Below, one piece after another: positions 1 through 8,512 of a stretch of DNA of 64,000 bases (the first letter of the stretch is position 1; every line of letters starts with the position of its first letter). The stretch spans positions 41,439 to 105,438 of the forward strand of contig JADLDI010000131.1 of the NCBI GenBank assembly GCA_020846745.1. Direction: 5' to 3'. The stretch is from Bryobacterales bacterium. GTDB lineage: Bacteria; Acidobacteriota; Terriglobia; Bryobacterales; Bryobacteraceae. Made by a program: the position numbers and the translations under genes. The notes beneath the pieces are model-generated. The model was not told where the DNA came from and did no database searches. It saw only the letters and a list, made by a program, of their open reading frames with translations.

Positions 1-993
1 AATAATCCGCAAGTTATTCGCGTCGAGTTGGAAGTTACTCCCAAAGCAACACGTTCTCCGGTCTCTGTCTTCCGCGATTCTCTAGGCGTCGTCCGCTCGG
101 CCGAACCCGGCCTCTCCTTCACCAGTTCTGGCGCAACGCAGTCGTCTGATCCTTCCGCCTCCCAAGCCAGCACTGGTGAGACTTTCGTCGTCGCGCGATC
201 ATCCGCCAATTCCATCGCCGCCAACGTCTACTTCCCCGCTTCACGTACGTGGTCCAATTGGCAGGTGTCCGGCGGCAGCATCGCCGGACGTCCCTCCGTC
301 GCTGCGGTTTCCTCCATGCAGGCCTATGTCCTCGCGCGCGACTCTTACGGGTCATACTGGATGCTGCCGTTCTCCCGAAACACCGGTTTCGGCAGTTGGG
401 TCTTCCTCGGCGGCACACTGGCCACCGATCCTGCGACTGCCGCATGCCCCGACGGAAACTTCTGGGTGGCCGGCCGCGACCAGTACGGCAATGTCTGGGT
501 TCGCCAGTACCGCCCAGGCTCCGGGCCCGGCAACTGGATCCAGGTTGGCTCTCAGTTGCAGGGCTCTCCTGGCCTTGCTTGCGGCACGGACAATGCGGCC
601 TACGTGGCCGCCCGCGACCTGTCAAATGTGGTTAGCATGATCCGCTTCGACGGCGTTTCTCCTTCGCCCGCATATGCCGCGACAGGCCTGACAGCGGCCA
701 CGGATCCTGCCGTGGCGATTACCGGTCACGGTGTCGTCTTTGCGGTCTTCACTGATGCGGCGCGCGCCGTTTGGTTTCGCCCCTTCACCGAAGGAACTGG
801 TAACAACTGGGGCCAATGGATGAGCGCCGGCGGCTCAATCGCCCGATTCTCTTCCGCTGCGGTCCGCGGCCTGCTCTTCATCGCCGGAGCCGATGCGTAT
901 GGGAATCTCTCCTGGTACCGGTCGTCACCCGCTGCCTGGACGGCCACTCCAGGCGCCGTCGCCGGTGGCGCCCTCTCCTCGGCGCCTCGCTAG
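1..993 (+). CDS. C-terminal part of a secreted beta-propeller-like repeat protein (5' truncated)
   Basis: The frame is open from the first base, so this is the 3' end of a longer gene. The first residues (NNPQVIRVELEVTP) resemble the closing strand of the BACON/Ig-like domains that often precede C-terminal modules in Acidobacteria. The next ~290 residues hold about six loose repeats of 45-50 residues marked by A-x-D-x-x-G-N/S-V-W and by G-x-W-x-x-x-G-G motifs. These resemble PLL/DUF346-type propeller blades. No catalytic motif is visible. The visible part suggests an extracellular binding role, which is inference. The protein ends at a TAG at 991-993, with no overlapping downstream gene. Confidence 0.75.
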   Translation, partial: NNPQVIRVELEVTPKATRSPVSVFRDSLGVVRSAEPGLSFTSSGATQSSDPSASQASTGETFVVARSSANSIAANVYFPASRTWSNWQVSGGSIAGRPSVAAVSSMQAYVLARDSYGSYWMLPFSRNTGFGSWVFLGGTLATDPATAACPDGNFWVAGRDQYGNVWVRQYRPGSGPGNWIQVGSQLQGSPGLACGTDNAAYVAARDLSNVVSMIRFDGVSPSPAYAATGLTAATDPAVAITGHGVVFAVFTDAARAVWFRPFTEGTGNNWGQWMSAGGSIARFSSAAVRGLLFIAGADAYGNLSWYRSSPAAWTATPGAVAGGALSSAPR

Positions 994-1038
994 ACTAACC
1001 TGGCCAGTCCCGGCTCAACAAGCAAGCCATGTCAACTG

Positions 1039-1076
1039 AGGCGGTCCATCTACCCGGGCCGCCTTACCCTCTTCTT
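1039..1076 (+). terminator. Weak hairpin, possible terminator
   Basis: AGGCGG (1039-1044) pairs with CCGCCT (1059-1064) around a 14-base loop and is followed by a pyrimidine-rich TACCCTCTTCTT. It lies between the propeller gene and purA. The stem is short and the T tract is interrupted, so this is a tentative call. Confidence 0.3.
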
Positions 1077-1132
1077 GCGCTGCTAATCCGTCCCCTCCTC
1101 ACGCTACAATCGATAACTTGGGCCAAAATTTA

Positions 1133-2431
1133 ATGAGCAATATTATCGTTCTCGGAGCGCAGTGGGGAGATGAAGGGAAAGGTAAAATCGTCGACCTCTT
1201 CTCCGATCGCTTCGATATCGTCGCCCGTTATCAGGGTGGCCACAACGCCGGACATACCGTCTTCATCGGCCAACAGAAGTACGTTCTCAAATTGATTCCT
1301 TCGGGCATTCTTCGCCCCGGCAAATTGGCCGTTATCGGCAACGGCGTTGTCATCGACCCTGTCGCCCTGCTTTCGGAAATCGAAACCCTCGAACATGCCG
1401 GCATCGACGTCCGCAACCAGCTAGCCATCTCGAACCGCGCGCACGTGATCTTTCCCTTCCACCGTTTGGTAGAGAAGATCTCTGAAGATTCGCCCGATCG
1501 CGTGGCCATCGGAACCACCTCGCGCGGCATCGGCCCCTGCTACGAAGACAAAATCGGCCGCCGCGGAATCCGTATTGCCGATCTCATCGATCCCGCTGCC
1601 TTCGCCGCTCTCTATCAGCCTCTCCGCAAGGATAAGCAGTCAATCGCAAAGGCCTTCGGGATACAGACGCTTGACGACGATGTACTCGACTCCTATCGCG
1701 AACTTGCCGAACGGATTCGTCCCATGGTGCGCGACACCGCCTACCTGTTAAACGATGCCATCCGCTCCGGCAAGCGCATTCTGCTCGAAGGCGCACAGGG
1801 CACAATGCTCGACATCGACCACGGCACCTATCCTTTCGTCACATCCTCTTCCGCCGCCGCCGGTGGCGCCTGCACAGGCACCGGCCTTGCGCCCACTCGC
1901 ATCAACGGCATAGTCGGAGTCTCCAAAGCCTATATCACCCGCGTCGGCGCCGGCCCCTTCCCCTCTGAGATTCACGACCCACGCGGCGACACCATTCGCC
2001 ACGCGGGCAACGAATTCGGTTCCGTCACCGGCCGTCCCCGACGTTGCGGCTGGTTCGATGTACCCCTGCTCCGCTACACCGCTACTGTCAACGGTTTCGA
2101 CTCCCTCATTGTCACCAAACTCGACGTGCTCGATGCGCTTGCCGAGATCCCGGTCTGCGTCGGCTACGAACTCGACGGGAAAACAATCAGTGAGATGCCC
2201 GCCCGGCAGGACGCATTAGCCGAAGCAAAACCTCTCTTCGAAACCCTTCCCGGTTGGCAGACGAAAACTTTCGGCATCACGCGTCTCGAAGACCTGCCGC
2301 AGCGCGCCAGAGATTATCTCCACATCCTCGAACAGAAGACCGGCATCGAAGTAGGCTGTGTCTCCACTGGCCCCGAGCGCAACCAGACGCTCATCGTTCC
2401 AGGTTCCCGCTTACAGAAACTTCTCTGCTAG
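1133..2431 (+). CDS. purA: Adenylosuccinate synthetase
   Basis: This enzyme joins IMP and aspartate using GTP to give adenylosuccinate, the first committed step to AMP. The 432-residue length is normal. The N-terminus carries the GTP-binding loop GDEGKGK (residues 12-18, with catalytic Asp13) and the GGHNAGHTV motif containing the catalytic His. GTTSRGIGPCYEDK and the C-terminal STGPER motif are also present. An in-frame TTG at 1118 would add five residues, but the ATG at 1133 begins exactly at the family N-terminus (MSNIIVLGAQWG). A TACAAT at 1105-1110 could be a -10 box without a convincing -35. galE follows after 37 bases and may be co-transcribed. Confidence 0.97.
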   Translation: MSNIIVLGAQWGDEGKGKIVDLFSDRFDIVARYQGGHNAGHTVFIGQQKYVLKLIPSGILRPGKLAVIGNGVVIDPVALLSEIETLEHAGIDVRNQLAISNRAHVIFPFHRLVEKISEDSPDRVAIGTTSRGIGPCYEDKIGRRGIRIADLIDPAAFAALYQPLRKDKQSIAKAFGIQTLDDDVLDSYRELAERIRPMVRDTAYLLNDAIRSGKRILLEGAQGTMLDIDHGTYPFVTSSSAAAGGACTGTGLAPTRINGIVGVSKAYITRVGAGPFPSEIHDPRGDTIRHAGNEFGSVTGRPRRCGWFDVPLLRYTATVNGFDSLIVTKLDVLDALAEIPVCVGYELDGKTISEMPARQDALAEAKPLFETLPGWQTKTFGITRLEDLPQRARDYLHILEQKTGIEVGCVSTGPERNQTLIVPGSRLQKLLC

Positions 2432-2468
2432 CTCTACCCTCTACTCTCAGGATTAGAAAGCTACTCTG

Positions 2469-3449
2469 ATGCACGTTCTCGTCGCCGGCGGCGCCGGCTA
2501 TATCGGGTCGCACACCGCGAAAGCGCTGGCGGCCGCCGGGCACACGCCCATTGTTTACGACAATTTTGAAAAAGGCCATCACTGGGCTGCAAAATACGGC
2601 CCTGTGGTCGAGGGCGATCTCGCTGATCGCCCCCGCTTGGCCGAAACTTTCCGTTCTCATCCGATCGACGGCGTCATTCACTTCGCCGCCTACATCGCCG
2701 TCGGCGAATCGATGCGCGAACCGGAGATGTACTTCCGCAACAACGTCTCGAACACGCTCAACCTGCTCGGCGCCATGCGCGACGCCGGCGTCAAGCGCAT
2801 CGTCTTCTCCTCTACCGCGGCTGTCTACGGCACGCCTGAGCGTTCGCCCATCCCGGAAGATCACCCCCTGCGGCCAGATTCCGTTTATGGCGATTCCAAA
2901 CTCATGGTCGAGCGAATCCTCGATTGGTTCGGCCTCGCCCATGGCATCGCTTCCGCCAAACTGCGCTACTTCAACGCCTCCGGAGCCGACCCCGACGGCG
3001 AAGTCGGTGAAGACCATCATCCCGAAACGCACCTGATTCCTTTGGCGCTCGCCGCCGCTGCCGGCAAGATCTCGCATCTCTCGCTGTTCGGCACCGACTA
3101 CCCCACCGTCGACGGTACCGCCGTTCGCGATTACATCCACGTCACGGACCTCGCCGCCGCCCACCTCCGCGCCCTCGAATACCTCGGCCGCACCAGCCAA
3201 TCCCTCACCGCCAACCTCGGCACCGGCCACGGCTTCACCGTCCGTCAGGTCATCCAGGCCGTCGAGCGCGCCACCGGCCGCCCCGTCCCGATCGTTGAAT
3301 CCCCGCGCCGTGCCGGCGACTCCGTCGAACTCGTCGCCGACCCGTCGCGCGCCCGCCAGTTACTCAACTGGACTCCCCAGCATTCCACTCTGGACGAAAT
3401 CGTCCAAACGGCCTGGAACTGGTACCAGAGACTGACGCCAAAGGGCTGA
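2469..3449 (+). CDS. galE: UDP-glucose 4-epimerase
   Basis: The enzyme interconverts UDP-glucose and UDP-galactose in the cytoplasm and supplies galactose for surface glycans or the Leloir pathway. It is an extended short-chain dehydrogenase of 326 residues. The NAD-binding GGAGYIG lies at residues 7-13, the catalytic Ser/Thr stretch SSTAAVYG near 114-121, and the YxxxK pair is Tyr140/Lys144. The GalE-type RYFNASGADP motif follows. It begins with ATG 37 bases after purA on the same strand. No other Leloir gene is in the window, although a GH2 and a GH42-like enzyme lie at 37.9-42.3 kb. Confidence 0.95.
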   Translation: MHVLVAGGAGYIGSHTAKALAAAGHTPIVYDNFEKGHHWAAKYGPVVEGDLADRPRLAETFRSHPIDGVIHFAAYIAVGESMREPEMYFRNNVSNTLNLLGAMRDAGVKRIVFSSTAAVYGTPERSPIPEDHPLRPDSVYGDSKLMVERILDWFGLAHGIASAKLRYFNASGADPDGEVGEDHHPETHLIPLALAAAAGKISHLSLFGTDYPTVDGTAVRDYIHVTDLAAAHLRALEYLGRTSQSLTANLGTGHGFTVRQVIQAVERATGRPVPIVESPRRAGDSVELVADPSRARQLLNWTPQHSTLDEIVQTAWNWYQRLTPKG

Positions 3450-3923
3450 TGGCTGACGCTGGTCCCAGAATATCGTTCTTGGATCTTCTTTACCTGGTCG
3501 TTTCAAATCAGAGTCAACGAAATCCTCATGGACGTCGTCGAGAAGACGGTAGCCGATGCCCTTCTTGTTTTCGATTCTGAAGTCGAACTTCTGCTCCAAG
3601 CGATCGAGCTTCTGCGACAGGTTATCTTTTGCCGGGTCGACCCCGGCTGCTTTTTCCAACATCTCGTGCTGTACCCAGCAGTCAGGTGATTTTAACAGCA
3701 CGCGTAACACTGTGGCCTGCCATTCTGCAAGCGACACCCGCGTACCATCGCCCCGCTGCCAGATCCCGGGGATGGCTCGGAAAGAACGAGCTTTTGCCAA
3801 TACGATAAACCAACTCCGGCATGACGACGATGACGGCCTTTCGCGTATTATTCCACAGGCTGGCGAAGAGCGCATTGGCAGGCGTTGACATGTGTCGACA
3901 TGGGCACGCGTCGACATGGGCAC
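3360..3923 (-). pseudogene. Orphan winged-helix (response-regulator C-terminal type) ORF, probably decayed
   Basis: The 187-codon frame contains a stretch, about residues 55-128, that reads like an OmpR/PhoB-type effector domain: DGTRVSLAEWQATVLRVLL, a recognition-helix region with NLSQKLDRLEQKF, and the closing wing KGIGYRLL. The N-terminus is Arg/Ser/Cys-rich with no receiver domain. The last ~30 codons run antisense into the 3' end of galE. A neighbouring minus-strand frame at 3682-3933 also looks partly protein-like (KAVIVVMPELVYRIG), which could mean a frameshift near 3760-3800. It may be a remnant of a regulator or a small orphan DNA-binding protein. Its start codon lies in or beside a tandem repeat. 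Confidence 0.4.
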
Positions 3924-3925
3924 GC
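3884..3925. repeat. 16-bp direct tandem repeat
   Basis: GTCGACATGGGCACGC occurs exactly twice in tandem (3894-3909 and 3910-3925), preceded by the degenerate partial copy GTTGACATGT (3884-3893). It sits between the 3' end of the Tat-exported protein gene and the orphan winged-helix ORF and contributes the apparent N-terminus of the latter. Confidence 0.85.
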
Positions 3926-3938
3926 ATCGGCAAGACGG

Positions 3939-5162
3939 TTAGACCCGAATGCGATCGTACGGCGGCAGGGGGCCGCGCATGAAGAGGGATTCCTTTTGTG
4001 CGCGGTAGCGGACGTCGAGGTGTGGCGTTTCGACTTTCGCTCCCTTACAGAACGAAGAGTCCATCACGGCTTCGGTGAGGCCGGTGGCGAGGAGGGTGCG
4101 CTCCGGGGGATAAAACTCGCGGTTTTTGACGATCGTCTGTTCCACCCAGTAACTCAAGCCATTACCGTGGCTCCACGGGCGGCCCCATTGAGTGAGGAAG
4201 CAGCAGGTGAGGGGGTCGGAGCGGCCTTCGAGTTCGGCCGCGAAACCGGCTTGTTGGGTTTGGCCGTTGAGCAGGTAGACGACGCCGAGGAAGCCGCTGC
4301 GATAGCCGATCAGGAAAAGAATCGGGTTGTTGACGTTATCTTCGAGACGGCCGCGTTTGAGCGAATCGTCGTGGCGCATGGCCTCTTCGAGCAGATTACG
4401 GGCCCAGGGATTGGCTTCGCTCCAGCGCCACACCTCAGCGCCTTCGAGGCACTGGACCCAATTGACACCGGTTTCACCGCCGGCGCGGCGTTCCACCATG
4501 CACTGATATGTCTCCAGGCCGTGGTAGCCGTAGGCTTCCTTATCGCCATACCAATAGCCGACGGCGCGTTTGATCGGCGCTTCGAGGGGAAGTTCCAGGG
4601 CGGGGCGGCGCCAAGTGAGGGTGATGGAGGTTCCGGCGATGAGGGGGAACTTGAGTTCGCGCGACCAGTCGAACATCTGCTTGGCCTTCTTCCACTCGGT
4701 GGAGAAGTGCTTGTCGTGGAACAGCGGAAAAGCGCGCTTTGTTTTGCGGTAGTGATTGACGATCTGCTCCATCAACTCGTAACGCGGGTAGAGCTTTTGG
4801 CCCTTTTCGTTGAGCGGATAATCGCCATGTTCGCCAATGAGGACGACGCCCTGGATACCCGGAACCAGCGCCTCGTCGACAGTGGGCTTCAGCGGGATGT
4901 TGTGTTTGGCGGCTTCGGCTTTACCGATGTCGGTTTTGGCGGGGGTCTGCGCAATGTACATGGCGGAGATGTCCAGTTGCGATTCATGCGGTTTACCGTC
5001 CCAGTAGAAGCCGCGCAGCATGTTGCCGACGAACACGTCCGCATGCGAGTTGCGGAAGTAGGTGGTGATGATGGCTGAGATCTTAGCGTGCGGCTGAGCG
5101 GCCAACCCCGGGGTTGCCGCGAGTGCGCCGGATCCGGCGGCCAGGAAAGTGCGACGTTCCAT
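3939..5162 (-). CDS. Tat-exported protein of unknown function
   Basis: This 407-residue protein begins with a twin-arginine signal (MERRTFLAAGSGALAATPGLA), so export by Tat in a folded state is likely. The frame is open upstream to 5915, but only the ATG at 5162 places the signal at the N-terminus. After the signal the sequence reads AKISAIITTYFRNSHADVFVGN and then a mix of alternating hydrophobic strands and conserved-looking Trp/Tyr/His-rich segments (GYWYGDKEAYGYHGLETYQCMVERR). I do not recognise a catalytic motif; it resembles conserved hypothetical proteins of Acidobacteria and Planctomycetes near sugar-metabolism enzymes. It is divergent from the VWA gene, with 177 bases between them that contain the operator-like block at 5235-5302. 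Confidence 0.75.
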   Translation of the reverse strand: MERRTFLAAGSGALAATPGLAAQPHAKISAIITTYFRNSHADVFVGNMLRGFYWDGKPHESQLDISAMYIAQTPAKTDIGKAEAAKHNIPLKPTVDEALVPGIQGVVLIGEHGDYPLNEKGQKLYPRYELMEQIVNHYRKTKRAFPLFHDKHFSTEWKKAKQMFDWSRELKFPLIAGTSITLTWRRPALELPLEAPIKRAVGYWYGDKEAYGYHGLETYQCMVERRAGGETGVNWVQCLEGAEVWRWSEANPWARNLLEEAMRHDDSLKRGRLEDNVNNPILFLIGYRSGFLGVVYLLNGQTQQAGFAAELEGRSDPLTCCFLTQWGRPWSHGNGLSYWVEQTIVKNREFYPPERTLLATGLTEAVMDSSFCKGAKVETPHLDVRYRAQKESLFMRGPLPPYDRIRV

Positions 5163-5234
5163 GAACAACGATCGTACCTCGACCGGCGCCTCGCGGAGCG
5201 TTGAGGCTGTCGCGGCGGGGTGCGGCGGAGTTTC

Positions 5235-5302
5235 TGACAACCGGGAGTCAGACAAAGTTAAGGAAAACTTCAGTACCCCTGGACAGAGCATCGCTGTAGA
5301 AC
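5235..5302 (+). promoter_or_regulatory. Operator-promoter block shared with the efflux operon
   Basis: Four half-sites follow each other with an exact 11-bp period: TGACAA (5235), AGTCAG (5246), GTTAAG (5257) and CTTCAG (5268). A candidate -10 box TAGAAC lies at 5297-5302, within a 13-base stretch (5291-5303) that is identical to the second copy. The block aligns without gaps to 8525-8592, upstream of the DUF190-TolC-RND operon, including 23 consecutive identical bases at 5253-5275. The 11-bp phasing is what OmpR/PhoB-family dimers bind in tandem. The block faces the VWA gene at 5340. Confidence 0.75.
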
Positions 5303-5339
5303 AGGAACTAGGAGTAGATGTGTCTACCCCTGGCCCGTG

Positions 5340-6320
5340 ATGCGATTCCGAACGTTGCTTGTCTTGCTTGCCGGTGCAATCAGGCTTGTCGCGCAACCGA
5401 GGCTTGCCGCGCAACCGATGATGCGCGGCGAGACGATGATGCGCGGCGAGGCGGTGATGCGCGGCGAGGCGGCGAAGCTGGGGGCAACCAGCACGATCCG
5501 CGTGGATTCGGACCTGGTACTGGTGCCCACGGTGGTGACGGACCAGGACTACAGGCCCGTGTTTGCGCTGGATCGCGACCACTTTCGGTTGACGGTCGAT
5601 AAGGTGGACACACCGATTGCCGCGGTGTGGAAAGACAATGGCCCGCTGTCGGTAGTGATTGTGTTTGACGCGAGCAAGAGCATGCGCGAAGTCATGAACC
5701 GGGCGAGGCACGCGGTGGATGGCTTCTTCCGGCTGGCTCATCCGGATGACGAATACGCATTGGTAGTGTGCCAGGAGCGTGGGCGGGTTGCGGTTCCGTT
5801 CACCTCGAATGTGGAGACGGTCCGGTCGCAAATCGTGAATGCATCGGCCGAGGGGTCGACGCCGCTGTACGATTCGGTGCGGCTGGCGATGGATGTTTCG
5901 CGTAAGGCTCGTCACCAGCGGCGGGCGATTCTTGTTATCTCAGACGCTGAGGATACGTCGAGTCGAGTAAGTTACAAATCGCTATGGCGGGAAGCGCTGG
6001 AATCGACCGCGTATATCTACGTACTGCAACTTTGGACGGGCGGCTACGTTGGGGAAGGCCCGGAATTCCGGTCGCTGCGTTCGCTGGCAGACGTAACGGG
6101 CGGCGTTTTCTACGGCGACCTTTCGGCCCGGCGCTTTTACGAATGTTTTGAGCGGCTGGATCTGCATCAGAGGTATGTGCTGGCATTCCATCCCACGGCG
6201 ATGCCGCACGACAGGCGGCGGCACCAGTTAGAGGTTCGGGTTCGACAGAGCGCGGCGCAGAATCTGAAACTGTTCTGGCGGCACGCGTATGTCGATTCCG
6301 AACCTGGAGATGCTGAGTAA
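5340..6320 (+). CDS. VWA-domain secreted protein (VWFA-related, acidobacterial type)
   Basis: A 326-residue exported protein with an N-terminal hydrophobic signal (MRFRTLLVLLAGAIRLVAQ). It is followed by a hexapeptide-repeat spacer (residues 15-44), a strand-rich domain (TIRVDSDLVLVPTVVTDQDYRPVFALDRDHFRL) and a von Willebrand A domain. The MIDAS motif DASKS is at residues 110-114. This architecture matches the VWFA-related proteins multiplied in Acidobacteria, whose ligands are unknown. A GTG one codon upstream (5337) is an alternative start; neither has a clear Shine-Dalgarno sequence. The gene converges on the sensor kinase gene, leaving only five bases between their stops. Its promoter block is shared with the efflux operon, so co-regulation by the 7789-8475 regulator is inferred. 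Confidence 0.85.
   Translation: MRFRTLLVLLAGAIRLVAQPRLAAQPMMRGETMMRGEAVMRGEAAKLGATSTIRVDSDLVLVPTVVTDQDYRPVFALDRDHFRLTVDKVDTPIAAVWKDNGPLSVVIVFDASKSMREVMNRARHAVDGFFRLAHPDDEYALVVCQERGRVAVPFTSNVETVRSQIVNASAEGSTPLYDSVRLAMDVSRKARHQRRAILVISDAEDTSSRVSYKSLWREALESTAYIYVLQLWTGGYVGEGPEFRSLRSLADVTGGVFYGDLSARRFYECFERLDLHQRYVLAFHPTAMPHDRRRHQLEVRVRQSAAQNLKLFWRHAYVDSEPGDAE
5382..5471 (+). repeat. Five 18-bp in-frame tandem repeats in the VWA gene
   Basis: Ninety bases split into five 18-bp units: two AGGCTTGYCGCGCAACCG units (5382-5399, 5400-5417) and three RTGATGCGCGGCGAGRCG units (5418-5435, 5436-5453, 5454-5471). They encode RLVAQP, RLAAQP, MMRGET, MMRGEA and VMRGEA just after the signal peptide. Because the unit is a multiple of three, copy-number changes would keep the frame. 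Confidence 0.9.
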
Positions 6321-6325
6321 CCGGT

Positions 6326-7792
6326 TCAGACCCTGGCGTGACGTTCCGCGGGCTCTGTTGCGCCTTCGGACCGAGGGGAAGCAGGTTCAACCGTTGCGGG
6401 CAGAGTAATGCGGATGACCGCGCCCGTTTCGGGCCGGCTTTCGGCTGTAATCGTGCCGCGATGCATCTCAACGGTCCAGCGGGTGATCGCCAGGCCCAGA
6501 CCTGTCCCGCCCGCGCCCGGTGAGCGGCCTTTCTCGACACGATAGAAACGGTCAAAGATTTTGGGAAGGCTTTCCACAGGGATGCCGGGTCCGCTGTCCT
6601 GAACGGAGATTACAACTTCGTGCGGGCGCTCGATCGCTTCGATGCGGATGGCTCCGCCGGGCGGGGTAAATTTAATGGCGTTGTGAAGCACGTTGACGAG
6701 GGCCTGGCGGAGCAGCAGCCAGTCTGCGCGGATGCGGCAATCGGCCGGAACGTCGACGGTGAGCGTCTGCGCGTTCTCCTCGAGCAGAACTTCGAGCAAA
6801 CCGGTGCACTCATCGACCAGGGCCTTGACGCCAAAGGTTGATGGGTTGAGATGTATCTCGCCGGCATCGGCCCGAGCGATAGCCAGCAGGTTATCCACCA
6901 GTTTTGTGAGCTTGTTGGCTTCCTCCAGCATGCTGCCGATGGCGTCGCGATAACTTTCGGGGCTGGTGGATTGACGCTGAAGAGCAACTTCACCGACGCT
7001 GCGGATGCCGGTAAGCGGTGTGCGCAGTTCGTGCGAAGCATCGGAGGTGAAGCGGCGCAGTTGTTCGAAAGAGCGCTCCAGCTGACCGAGAACCGAATTG
7101 AACACGCGCGCCAGTTCCGCCAATTCGCCGTCCGCGGGGTTTACCGGTAAGCGTTCATGCAGGCGGTCGCTTCGGATCTCTTCGGCTTTGCGCGCCATCG
7201 ACTGAATCGGCTGCAGCGCATTCGAGGCGAGGCGATATCCGCCGAGTCCGGCGAGGAACAGCACGAGGGGGAGCGGTAGGACCAGCGAAACAAGGTCAGA
7301 CCGGAACTGTGCCCACAGCGGTTCCTGACTGTGGGCCACACGGATGATGGTTGGACGGCCATCGACTACGTGATAGCGGCTGACAAGTTGCACGCGCATA
7401 CCGTCGGCGAGGGTATACTCGCGCGCGGAGTAGCCGCCGACACCTTCGTTGGGCAGCATGGCTTCGCCGAGCGACCGCCGGCCGAGCATGTCGTTGCGGA
7501 GAAGCACACGCCCGCTGGGCGACCGCACCTCGAGCAGGCGTTCGAGCACCAACTTGGATTCCGGGTGATTGTGGTAATCGTCTTTGAGCCAAAGGCGGCC
7601 ATCGGCGGTGAAATGCAGAAGACCTTCTACTGTTTCGACGTCCTGGATGGCGTGGCGGACGAGTTGGGAACGCAGGTCGCGGAGCATGAGGAAACAGGCT
7701 GCGCCCGAATATATGAGCTGAATGACGGCGAGAATGCTCACGAAATAGAGCGTGAGGCGGGTGCGGATGTGGCGGGGATCGAGCAGGCTCAC
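6326..7792 (-). CDS. Sensor histidine kinase (heavy-metal/QseC-type architecture)
   Basis: A 488-residue inner-membrane kinase. The first membrane segment is around residues 14-36. A periplasmic sensor loop of about 130 residues follows, then the second membrane segment at 167-188, HAMP (~188-242), HisKA with phospho-acceptor His254 in ASHELRTPL, and HATPase_c with N-box HNAIKF, DSGPGIP and GGTGLGLAI. The order and length match CusS/QseC-like kinases, but the loop shows no recognisable metal ligands, so the signal is unknown. Its ATG overlaps the response-regulator stop by four bases, implying translational coupling. The divergent efflux operon points to sensing of a toxic compound or envelope stress. 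Confidence 0.93.
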   Translation of the reverse strand: MSLLDPRHIRTRLTLYFVSILAVIQLIYSGAACFLMLRDLRSQLVRHAIQDVETVEGLLHFTADGRLWLKDDYHNHPESKLVLERLLEVRSPSGRVLLRNDMLGRRSLGEAMLPNEGVGGYSAREYTLADGMRVQLVSRYHVVDGRPTIIRVAHSQEPLWAQFRSDLVSLVLPLPLVLFLAGLGGYRLASNALQPIQSMARKAEEIRSDRLHERLPVNPADGELAELARVFNSVLGQLERSFEQLRRFTSDASHELRTPLTGIRSVGEVALQRQSTSPESYRDAIGSMLEEANKLTKLVDNLLAIARADAGEIHLNPSTFGVKALVDECTGLLEVLLEENAQTLTVDVPADCRIRADWLLLRQALVNVLHNAIKFTPPGGAIRIEAIERPHEVVISVQDSGPGIPVESLPKIFDRFYRVEKGRSPGAGGTGLGLAITRWTVEMHRGTITAESRPETGAVIRITLPATVEPASPRSEGATEPAERHARV

Positions 7793-8475
7793 GCCTGATC
7801 CTCCCGAAGAATAAAGCCGACGCCGCGTACGGTGTGGAGCAGTTTGGCTTCGAAGCCTTCGTCGATTTTGCGGCGCAAGCGGGCGACATGGACGTCGATC
7901 ACGTTGTCGATGGGTGTCGCGCGGGTTGTTTCCTTCCAGACGTCGCGGGCGAGCATTTCCCGAGAGACGACGGAGCCGCGGTTGCGCATGAGGTATTCGA
8001 GCAGTTCGAACTCACGAGTGGTCAGTTCGAGCTGTTTGCCGGCGCGAAACACCGAACGGGCCGCGGTATCGACGATGAGATTGGCGATGCTCATTCGGGC
8101 GATGGGCTTGTCTTGGCCGCCACGGCGCAGCATGGCGCGAACACGGGCCAGCAATTCAGGAAACGCAAAAGGCTTAACGATATAGTCGTCAGCGCCGGCA
8201 TCGAGACCGCCGACGCGATCGTCGATGGAGTCTTTGGCGGTGACGAGAAGGACGGGAATGCCGACTCCGTTTTGGCGCAAACGTCCGAGAATTTCGAGAC
8301 CACTTCTGCCGGGCAGCATTACATCGAGCATCAGCAGGTCAAAGTGATCGGAGTAGAGGAGATAGAAGCCTTCCTCGCCGGACCGGGCCACCGAAACCTG
8401 GTAGCCTTCGTCCTCAAGCCCCTGGCGAAGGGCATTGGCGAGTTTGGGTTCGTCTTCAACTACCAGGATATGCAC
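7789..8475 (-). CDS. OmpR/PhoB-family response regulator
   Basis: A 228-residue transcription regulator with an N-terminal receiver (acidic pair Glu7-Asp8, phospho-acceptor Asp51, and the TAKDSI and YIVKPF motifs with the conserved Lys) and a C-terminal winged helix ending VRGVGFILRED. It is co-transcribed with the kinase at 6326-7792. The divergent intergenic region carries 11-bp-phased half-sites (8513-8563). A second copy lies before the VWA gene, so the likely regulon includes this system itself, the efflux operon and the VWA gene. That regulon is an inference from the repeated motif and the divergent arrangement. Confidence 0.95.
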   Translation of the reverse strand: MHILVVEDEPKLANALRQGLEDEGYQVSVARSGEEGFYLLYSDHFDLLMLDVMLPGRSGLEILGRLRQNGVGIPVLLVTAKDSIDDRVGGLDAGADDYIVKPFAFPELLARVRAMLRRGGQDKPIARMSIANLIVDTAARSVFRAGKQLELTTREFELLEYLMRNRGSVVSREMLARDVWKETTRATPIDNVIDVHVARLRRKIDEGFEAKLLHTVRGVGFILREDQA

Positions 8476-8512
8476 CGATTATTGATATACCGCGGAAGTG
8501 GCGCCCGTCAGA

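Noticed and set aside
5318..5602. Frame starting at the ATG at 5318 in front of the VWA gene
   Set aside because: Cys/Arg/Asp-rich product without signal peptide or domain. The overlapping frame from 5340 has the signal and the VWA domain.
5162..5915. N-terminal extension of the 3939-5162 gene
   Set aside because: The extension is antisense to the VWA gene and contains mirrored minisatellite residues. The Tat signal starts at 5162.
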